From JACDAN01 sp035265935 (lineage in GTDB: Bacteria; Actinomycetota; Thermoleophilia; Gaiellales; Gaiellaceae), in contig DATFOC010000094.1 in assembly GCA_035265935.1 (NCBI GenBank), positions 1 to 38,572 of the forward strand: DNA of 38,572 nucleotides, given 5' to 3'. Within the stretch, counting starts at the first letter, position 1. Each line of letters opens with the position of its first letter. Of this stretch, positions 33,325-38,572 are shown piece by piece. The notes under the pieces are model-generated. The model was not told the origin of the DNA. It did no database searches and worked only from the letters and a program-made list of their open reading frames with translations. Made by a program: the position numbers and the translations under genes.

Positions 33325-33576
33325 AGCCCGGTGGTACCGAGATGGTCCGCTGGCTCTAAGAGCGGGCGCGGGAGTGCCGCTCGAGTCGACCGGCGTGACG
33401 CCCGAGCTGTTCGCGCAGCGCTCGAAGCGCTTGCCGTTGAACCGTTGGGACGAGGCGCAGCTGGACCGATATTGCGCACTTGGGCGGTCGCGTTCGCAGC
33501 TACGGTTCGGCCGGCTCTCGATAAGGAAGTCGCTCTCAGCCCATCACCGCACGTGCACGACGGGAAAGGAAGCAAG
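33325..33576. other. Intergenic stretch with no clear gene
   Basis: About 250 bases before the AhpD-like gene. A plus-strand frame beginning near 33311 runs across it but overlaps the terminator and the next gene and has no family features. The promoter of the redox block should lie here. No clear -10 or -35 was recognised. Confidence 0.35.
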
Positions 33577-34110
33577 ATGGCTGACGATGTCCAGGTGGAG
33601 AACCGCCGGCTCGACGCGAGCGAGAACGAGGCGCTGATCGGCGTGGCCCGGATGGGCGCGGATGCGTTCGGGTACACCGCGGACCTGCGGATCGACCGCC
33701 ACCTCGCCCAGCTCCTGCGCCTGCGAGTCTCGCAGCTCAACAACTGCGCCTACTGCCTCAACCTGCACTACGAGGCGGCGCGCGAGGCGGGCGTCCCCCG
33801 GGCGAAGATCGACACCCTGACGGCGTGGTGGGAAACTGAGCTTCACTCCGAGGCTGAGCAGGCGGCGCTCCGCTATACCGAGGCGCTCACCCGTGCCGCC
33901 GACACCGACGGGGACGCGGCGTTCCAGCGCTTCCACGACGCGCTTGCCGAGAACTTCAGCCCGGAGGAGATCCTCGAGATCGTCGGCGTCGTCGTCAATA
34001 TGAACGTGTGGACCCGGATCAAGCTCGCCGAGGGCGCGATGCCGGGCCCCGCCCGAGACGTCGCGCGCCTGACGCGAGAATCGGTGAGTCGACGCCGCCG
34101 GATACAGTGA
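33577..34110 (+). CDS. Carboxymuconolactone decarboxylase family protein (AhpD-like)
   Basis: A 177-residue protein with the AhpD-like core: LRIDRHLAQLLRLRVSQLNN then CAYCLNLHYEAAREAGV, giving the active pair C57 and C60 and His64. These act as a thiol-disulfide relay in alkylhydroperoxidase proteins. The remaining part (FSPEEILEIVGVVVNMNVWT) is helical and typical. The ATG at 33577 has GGAAAGGAAG upstream. It starts a plus-strand run with MsrA and WrbA, which points to peroxide or thiol-oxidation defence. Alternative: a decarboxylase-like role. Confidence 0.88.
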   Translation: MADDVQVENRRLDASENEALIGVARMGADAFGYTADLRIDRHLAQLLRLRVSQLNNCAYCLNLHYEAAREAGVPRAKIDTLTAWWETELHSEAEQAALRYTEALTRAADTDGDAAFQRFHDALAENFSPEEILEIVGVVVNMNVWTRIKLAEGAMPGPARDVARLTRESVSRRRRIQ

Positions 34111-34146
34111 GCTGCGACGGCTCGTTGAGCGAGGAGGTGGCAGAAC

Positions 34147-34665
34147 GTGGACGGAGTCGGGAAGGCGATCTTCGCCGGCGGCTGCTTCTGGGGCATGCAG
34201 GATCTCATCCGGAAACGACCGGGCGTTCTGTCGACGAGGGTGGGCTACACGGACGGCGACGTCGCGAACGCGACGTACCGCAGCCATGGCACGCACGCCG
34301 AGGCGATCGAGATCGTCTTCGACCCCGAGCAGATCTCGTATCGAGACCTGCTGGAGTTCTTCTTCCAGATCCACGATCCGACAACGCTGAACCGTCAGGG
34401 CAACGACGTCGGGACGAGCTATCGGTCGGCGATCTTCTATCTCGACGAGGAACAGCGCCGGGTAGCCGACGACACGATCGCCGACGTTGAAGCGTCGGGC
34501 CTTTGGCCGGGGAAGGTCGTCACCGAGGTGACGCCGGCCGGGCCGTTCTGGGAAGCTGAGCCCGAGCATCAGGACTATCTCGAGCTGTATCCGAACGGCT
34601 ACACCTGCCACTTTCCACGCCCGGATTGGGTTCTCCCGCGCCGAACCGAATCGGTCCCGGGTTAG
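34147..34665 (+). CDS. msrA: Peptide-methionine (S)-S-oxide reductase MsrA
   Basis: A 172-residue cytoplasmic repair enzyme that reduces methionine-S-sulfoxide. The catalytic motif GGCFWG with Cys13 is near the N-terminus, followed by GVLSTRVGYTDGDVANATYR, SHGTHAEAIEIVFDPEQISY and FQIHDPTTLNRQGNDVGTSY, all MsrA hallmarks. EPEHQDYLELYPNGYTCHF near the end contains the conserved Tyr and a Cys (C156) that may resolve the disulfide. The GTG start has GGAGGTGG upstream. It lies between the AhpD-like and WrbA genes. Confidence 0.95.
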   Translation: MDGVGKAIFAGGCFWGMQDLIRKRPGVLSTRVGYTDGDVANATYRSHGTHAEAIEIVFDPEQISYRDLLEFFFQIHDPTTLNRQGNDVGTSYRSAIFYLDEEQRRVADDTIADVEASGLWPGKVVTEVTPAGPFWEAEPEHQDYLELYPNGYTCHFPRPDWVLPRRTESVPG

Positions 34666-34699
34666 GCACGCTTCCGCAGGGCCGCCTCCGCGTCGACTG

Positions 34700-35377
34700 A
34701 TGACGAGACCGGCCCGAATCGCCGTCATCTACTACAGCGCGACCGGCAACGTGCACCGCCTCGCGCATGCGCTCGGCGAGGGAGCAGGCGGCGAGGGGGC
34801 TGAGGTGCGCCTCCGCCACGTCGAGGAGCTCGCCTCGGAGCTCATCATCTCCCAAAACCAGTACTGGGGCAGGCACCGCTCCGAGGTCGAGGACGAGCCG
34901 GTCGCGAGCCTCGAGGACCTGGAGTGGGCGGACGGCGTCGCCTTCGGCACGCCGACGCGGTTCGGCAACGTCGCGGCACAGCTGAAGCAGTTCATGGACC
35001 AGGCGGGACGGCTCTGGCAGGAGGGCAAGCTCGCCGACAAAGTGGCGACCGCCTTCACCGCGTCGATGACGACGCACGGCGGGCAGGAGTCGACGATCCT
35101 CGCGCTCAGCAACACCCTCTACCACTGGGGCATGCTCATCCTCCCCCTCGGCTACACGGCGAGCGAGGTGTTCAACGCCGGAGGCAACCCGTACGGCACC
35201 TCATACACCAGTGGGAAGAGGGTCGAGGGTCCCGACGAGCACGCGCTCGCGGTCGCCCGCTACCAGGGCCAGCGTCTCGCCCGCTATGCCGCGGTCTTCG
35301 CCGCCGCCCATGAGGCGGACGCCTTCCACGTCAAGCGGCCGAGGCCGGAGCGCTTCCAGGCGGCCGCGCTCGACTGA
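34700..35377 (+). CDS. wrbA: NAD(P)H:quinone oxidoreductase, WrbA family
   Basis: A 225-residue flavodoxin-fold enzyme that reduces quinones by two electrons and so avoids radicals. FMN phosphate loop: YYSATGNVHRLAHAL (about 11-25). The FGTPTRFGNVAAQLKQFMDQ stretch binds the flavin ring side, and FTASMTTHGGQESTILALSN and GTSYTSGKRVEGPDEHALA are WrbA hallmarks. Length is slightly above the usual 200 because of a C-terminal tail. It lies 35 bases after MsrA on the same strand. Confidence 0.93.
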   Translation: MTRPARIAVIYYSATGNVHRLAHALGEGAGGEGAEVRLRHVEELASELIISQNQYWGRHRSEVEDEPVASLEDLEWADGVAFGTPTRFGNVAAQLKQFMDQAGRLWQEGKLADKVATAFTASMTTHGGQESTILALSNTLYHWGMLILPLGYTASEVFNAGGNPYGTSYTSGKRVEGPDEHALAVARYQGQRLARYAAVFAAAHEADAFHVKRPRPERFQAAALD

Positions 35378-35420
35378 GTCCGCGATGCGATCGACCGGCG
35401 GCCGCACGTACCGCGGCTGC

Positions 35421-36755
35421 TCAGCCGTCGCGCTGCTCGGTGGTTGTCGGAGCGTGTGTGATCAGGCGGGCGCCGCGACCGTGGGTTGCGAAGCTGAACG
35501 ACCAGCGGATGAGGACGAGAAGCCGGTTCTGGAAGCCGATTAGGTACCAGAGGTGGACGAGCAGCCAGGTCGCCCAGGCGAGAAAGCCGCTGAGCCGGAC
35601 GCCCTTGATGTCGGCGACTGCCGCCGCTCGCCCGATCGTGGCCAGGTTGCCTTTGTCGCGGTAGCGGAACGCGCCGTGCGGACGCCCTCGTAGCCGCGCG
35701 CGGACGACGCTGGCCGCGTACCGCCCTTGCTGCATCGCGGCTGGTGCGACACCGGGCAGCACGACGGGCTCGCCGCGTGGGTCACGGGCGCGGACCATGT
35801 CGCCGATCGCGAACACCTCCGGGTGCCCGGGAAGGGTGAGGTCGGCTTCGACGGTTACGCGGCCGGCGCGGTCACGCTCTGCTCCGGTCAGTTCTGCGAG
35901 CCTGCCGGCGAGGCTCGACGCGGTGACGCCGGCAGCCCAGATGACCGCGTGGCTGGGGATGCGCTCCGCGCCGCCGTCTCGGCCCTGGAGCGTCACTTCG
36001 GCAGCGTCGATCCCGGTCACGGTGCGGCCTGTGAGGACGGTCACGCCGAGGCGCTGCAGCGACCGCTCGGCCTTCGCCGACAGCGTGGGTGGGAAGCTCG
36101 TCAGGACGCGATCGGCGGCCTCGACGAGCAGGATGCGGGCGCGGCGCGGATCGATTGTCCGGAAGTCACGCCGCAGCGTGTCCCGGGCCATCTCGGCGAT
36201 CTGGCCGGCCATCTCGACGCCGGTGGGGCCGGCCCCGACGACGATGAACGTGAGCCACGCGTCGCGCGCCGCAGGGTTCGGCTCGACCTCGGCGGCCTCG
36301 AAGGCGGCGAGGAGGCGGCTGCGAACGGCGACGGCGCTCTCGAGCGACTTCACCTCGGCAGCGTGCTGCTGCCATTCCTCGTGGCCGAAGTACGAGTAGT
36401 GCGAGCCGCCGGCGACGATCAGGGTGTCGTACCCGAGCCGTTCGGGCGCCGGCACCGCCCCGACAGGGCGCAGGTGCAGCTCACGTGCGTCGAGGTCGAA
36501 GTCGGCGACCTCGGCCAGCAGCACGCGGACGTTGCGGTTGCGCTTGACGATCGCGCGGAGGGGATAGGCGATCTCGCCGGGCGAGAGCGCACCGGTCGCG
36601 ACCTGGTAGGTGAGCGGCTGGAAGAGATGGAAATTTCGGCGGTCGACGAGCGTGACCTCGACCGCCGTACGCCGCAGGCCCAATACCGCCTGCAGGCCGC
36701 CGAAGCCTCCGCCGACGACGACGACGTGGTGTTCCCGGGACCCAAAGGCGCACAC
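35421..36755 (-). CDS. ndh: Type II NADH dehydrogenase (NDH-2), NAD(P)/FAD-dependent oxidoreductase
   Basis: A 444-residue membrane-associated flavoprotein that passes electrons from NADH to quinone without pumping protons. The FAD Rossmann motif is VVVVGGGFGGLQA (11-23) and the NAD(P) motif is VVGAGPTGVEMAGQIAE (about 170-186). FHLFQPLTYQVATGALSPGE is the typical quinone-site region. The C-terminal hydrophobic and amphipathic helices (FLAWATWLLVHLWYLIGF) anchor it to the membrane. The GTG at 36755 fits the family start. It converges with the WrbA gene, with only 43 bases between the stops. Confidence 0.93.
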   Translation of the reverse strand: MCAFGSREHHVVVVGGGFGGLQAVLGLRRTAVEVTLVDRRNFHLFQPLTYQVATGALSPGEIAYPLRAIVKRNRNVRVLLAEVADFDLDARELHLRPVGAVPAPERLGYDTLIVAGGSHYSYFGHEEWQQHAAEVKSLESAVAVRSRLLAAFEAAEVEPNPAARDAWLTFIVVGAGPTGVEMAGQIAEMARDTLRRDFRTIDPRRARILLVEAADRVLTSFPPTLSAKAERSLQRLGVTVLTGRTVTGIDAAEVTLQGRDGGAERIPSHAVIWAAGVTASSLAGRLAELTGAERDRAGRVTVEADLTLPGHPEVFAIGDMVRARDPRGEPVVLPGVAPAAMQQGRYAASVVRARLRGRPHGAFRYRDKGNLATIGRAAAVADIKGVRLSGFLAWATWLLVHLWYLIGFQNRLLVLIRWSFSFATHGRGARLITHAPTTTEQRDG

Positions 36756-36942
36756 AGTCCCACTATTTCAAGCGCGTTCCGGGCAGCTCCGATGCGAGCG
36801 CGCCCCTTCGCAGGCTGCCACCCGCGCCCGGTGTCGATCTGGTGACATTCGTTGCTAGGCCCTGACCGCAGTGGGTAGTGTGGGGAGGGTCCCCGAGCAG
36901 AGAGGAGGTCGTGCCCCCCGCCTTTCCAGCACGGAGGTCGTT

Positions 36943-38144
36943 ATGAGTACTGCCACCGAGACCGCCATCGACATTCGTCCTTTCCAGGTCGAGATTCCCG
37001 AAGGTGAGCTCGCCGAGCTGCGACGCCGGATCGAGGCGACGGCTGGCCCAGCAAGGAGCTGGTCGAAGATCGGTCGCAGGGCGTCCAGCTGAAGACGATG
37101 CAGGAGTTCGCCCGCTACTGGACGACCGAATACGACTGGCGCAAGGCCGAGGCGAAGCTCAACGCGCTCCCGCAGTTCACGACCGAGATCGACGGGGTCG
37201 CCATCCACTTCATCCACGTCCGCTCGCAGCACGAGGATGCGTTGCCGCTGATCATGACGCACGGCTGGCCCGGCTCGGTCATCGAGCTGCTCGAGACCGT
37301 CGGCCCGCTGACCGACCCGACCGCTCACGGCGGCGCCGCCGAGGACGCATTCCACCTGGTGCTGCCGTCACTGCCCGGTTACGGATTCTCCGGTGAGCCG
37401 GCCGAGCTCGGCTGGGACGCCAGCCGCACCGCACGCGCGTGGGCGGAGCTGATGCACGGCCTCGGCTACACCCGCTACGTCGCCCAGGGCGGCGACGTGG
37501 GTGCCCTCGTCACGGACCTGATGGGCCGCCAGGCGGTTGAGGGTTTGGTCGGCTACCACCTGAACCTGCTCACGGCGGTGCTCGCAATCGGCGATCAACT
37601 GCCCAAGGAATCCGAACAGGAACGCGCAGCGGCCGAGGCGCTCGCGACGTTCAGGGAGGACGGCTTCGGCTACTTCCTCGAGATGGCAACGCGGCCACAG
37701 ACGATCGGCTACGCGCTGCTGGATTCACCCGTCGCGCTGGCGGCCTGGTTGCTCGACCACGACACGGACAGCTACTACAAGATCTCCCGTGCGTTCGTCG
37801 ACGGCGAGCCCGTGGGCAATCTCACCCGGGACAGCATCGTCGACAACATCACGCTGTACTGGCTGACCGGCACCGCAGCGTCGGCGGCCCGGTCGTACTG
37901 GGAGGACGGACGAGCGCTGGCCGCAGCGCTTGCGAGCGGCCAGGCTCCTCCGGCGGTCACCGTGCCGGTCGGCTTCACGACGTTCCCCGGCGAGATCTGG
38001 GCTGCCCCGCGCAGCTGGGTCGAGACGGTCTACCCCGGCCTCGCCTACTTCAACGAGGTCGACAGGGGCGGCCACTTCGCCGCCTGGGAAGAGCCGGTGC
38101 TCTTCTCCGAGGAACTACGCACCACGTTCGCCACCCTGCGATGA
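36943..38144 (+). pseudogene. Epoxide hydrolase (EHN type) with a one-base frameshift
   Basis: The ATG at 36943 has GGAGG 5 bases upstream and opens the EHN domain: IRPFQVEIPEGELAELRRRI. After EAT (near 37041-37043) one base is missing. The expected RWPSKELVEDRSQGVQLKTM continues in the next frame, leading into MQEFARYWTTEYDWRKAEAK at 37098 and through to the stop at 38142-38144. Restoring one base gives 400 residues, the usual length. The alpha/beta hydrolase part has the oxyanion motif HGWPGS, the nucleophile Asp in QGGDVGALV, and the His in GGHFAAWE. This is a decayed or mis-sequenced soluble epoxide hydrolase. Confidence 0.8.
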
Positions 38145-38354
38145 CGCATCGGCGTTACGTCGAGAAGCGACAGGTCACCGATCTGTTGGCGAGCGCGTAC
38201 GCGTCGTTCGAATCGGTCGCGCCTCGCGTTCCACGGCAAGCGGCGTAGTTCCTCAGCAAGGACCTGGACGGCGGACTCTCCAAAGTGACGCGCCCAAAGG
38301 TTGAGCCAGTCATCGTTGTCCAAAAAGAACTTCCCAGATCCGGTCCCAGGTCGG

Positions 38355-38408
38355 TGGTGCGGCGAGGACGGCTGGCGCCACTTCAGCGCGGTGATCGATT
38401 GCTACGAC
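38355..38408 (+). pseudogene. IS3 orfB integrase-core fragment
   Basis: Plus-strand translation reads WCGEDGWRHFSAVIDCYD, which matches the beta-strand segment with a catalytic Asp in the rve core of IS3 transposases. It is about 18 residues long and in the opposite direction to the orfA/orfB pieces on its right. Confidence 0.6.
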
Positions 38409-38485
38409 CTGACACCCCGTCGCTGCGACAGGCCGAGCCGATCCTGCAGCATCACCACGGCTCGGCCTCGCCGCGACGGGCTCAC
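38402..38485 (-). pseudogene. IS3 orfB N-terminal fragment
   Basis: On the minus strand GTG 38485 overlaps the orfA stop (GTGA) and reads VSPSRRGRAVVMLQDRLGLS then QRR, matching the start of OrfB in actinobacterial IS3 elements. Homology ends near 38410, where the inverted core fragment begins. Confidence 0.6.
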
Positions 38486-38572
38486 CAGTTTCCCTTCGCG
38501 ATCTCCTGCAGCGCGTCGATCTCGAGCTCCATGCACCGGATGCACTCGATACGTCGCCCAGATCCGCCAGAC
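38482..38572 (-). pseudogene. IS3 orfA C-terminal fragment
   Basis: On the minus strand the frame ends with MELEIDALQEIAKGNW and TGA (38482-38484). The ending (D)ALKEIAKGN(W/F) is the hallmark C-terminus of IS3 OrfA. The rest lies outside the window. Confidence 0.6.

Larger units (their letters stand above)
38353..38572. mobile_element. Scrambled remnant of an IS3-family insertion sequence
   Basis: Three short pieces of an IS3-type transposase lie head to head in opposite directions here. The element has no recognisable terminal repeats in the window and continues past the right edge. Details are given in the next entries. Confidence 0.6.

Noticed and set aside
33311..33637. Plus-strand frame (108 codons) upstream of the AhpD-like gene
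   Set aside because: Begins inside the terminator and ends inside the next gene; low complexity and no recognisable domain.
38045..38323. Minus-strand frame with a protein-like stretch WLNLWARHFGESAVQVLAEE
   Set aside because: It overlaps the epoxide hydrolase end for 100 bases and no family is recognised; it could be a remnant of a neighbour cut by the IS3 rearrangement but cannot be supported.

Overview
This window looks like an ordinary stretch of chromosome from a GC-rich actinobacterium-like organism. Most codons end in G or C, GTG/TTG starts are common, and neighbouring genes are often coupled by 4-base ATGA/GTGA overlaps. The gene content (GntR/MocR, PadR, TetR and MarR regulators, YcaQ-type winged-helix protein, Ada-AlkA fusion, DUF3455, FN3 and HAF-repeat secreted proteins, several alpha/beta hydrolases) fits a soil actinobacterium, possibly of the Thermoleophilia (Gaiella/Solirubrobacter) side. 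That placement is an inference from gene style, not from a marker gene. No rRNA, tRNA, CRISPR array, prophage or intact transposon was seen.

Layout. 1-371 (-): end of an unknown operon with a tiny membrane protein. 475-6199 (+): a complete five-gene oligopeptide/dipeptide ABC importer (lipoprotein, two permeases, two ATPases). 6222-9297 (+): a MocR regulator with a paired operator and no canonical start codon, a coupled MFS transporter, a frameshifted DUF1801 gene and an internally deleted SpoIIAA-like remnant. 9328-13192 (-): a PadR regulator, ABC ATPase and FtsX-type permease in one operon. 13260-16409 (-): a YdeI-like protein, a histidine phosphatase, and a Nudix/winged-helix (NrtR-like) regulator coupled to a quinone-oxidoreductase-like dehydrogenase. 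16439-18283 (+): a truncated QsdR/TetR gene, an orphan PIN-domain protein and a YcaQ-type protein. 18491-21977: secreted FN3 protein, RibD/DHFR-fold reductase, membrane adenylate cyclase and a YdhG-like DUF1801 protein. 22084-25975: MarR regulator and a run of (-) strand hydrolases with a DUF1579-like protein. 26128-29938: a lone cyclic-nucleotide-binding protein, a ParB/Srx-fold protein with a DGHHR motif, DUF3455, a cupin and a TetR. 30014-33278: NIPSNAP and Ada-AlkA repair protein, then a secreted seven-repeat HAF protein. 33577-36755: redox block (AhpD-like, MsrA, WrbA, NDH-2). 36943-38572: frameshifted epoxide hydrolase and a scrambled IS3-family remnant at the edge.

How it fits together. 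Several units pair a local regulator with its likely target: MocR with MFS, PadR with ABC/FtsX, the Nudix regulator with the dehydrogenase, MarR with the DUF1801 gene, and TetR with the cupin. In five intergenic regions I can see short palindromes or direct repeats where the operator should be. The block 33577-36755 reads as a redox-defence set, and 30014-31838 as alkylation repair. I did not find a convincing new multi-gene system. The most rewarding oddities are the MocR start and operator, the Nudix-regulator palindrome, the PIN protein without a partner and with a replaced acidic residue, the DGHHR ParB-fold protein, the seven-repeat HAF protein, and the number of broken genes (DUF1801, SpoIIAA-like, QsdR, epoxide hydrolase, IS3). 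The single-base breaks could be real decay or sequence errors.
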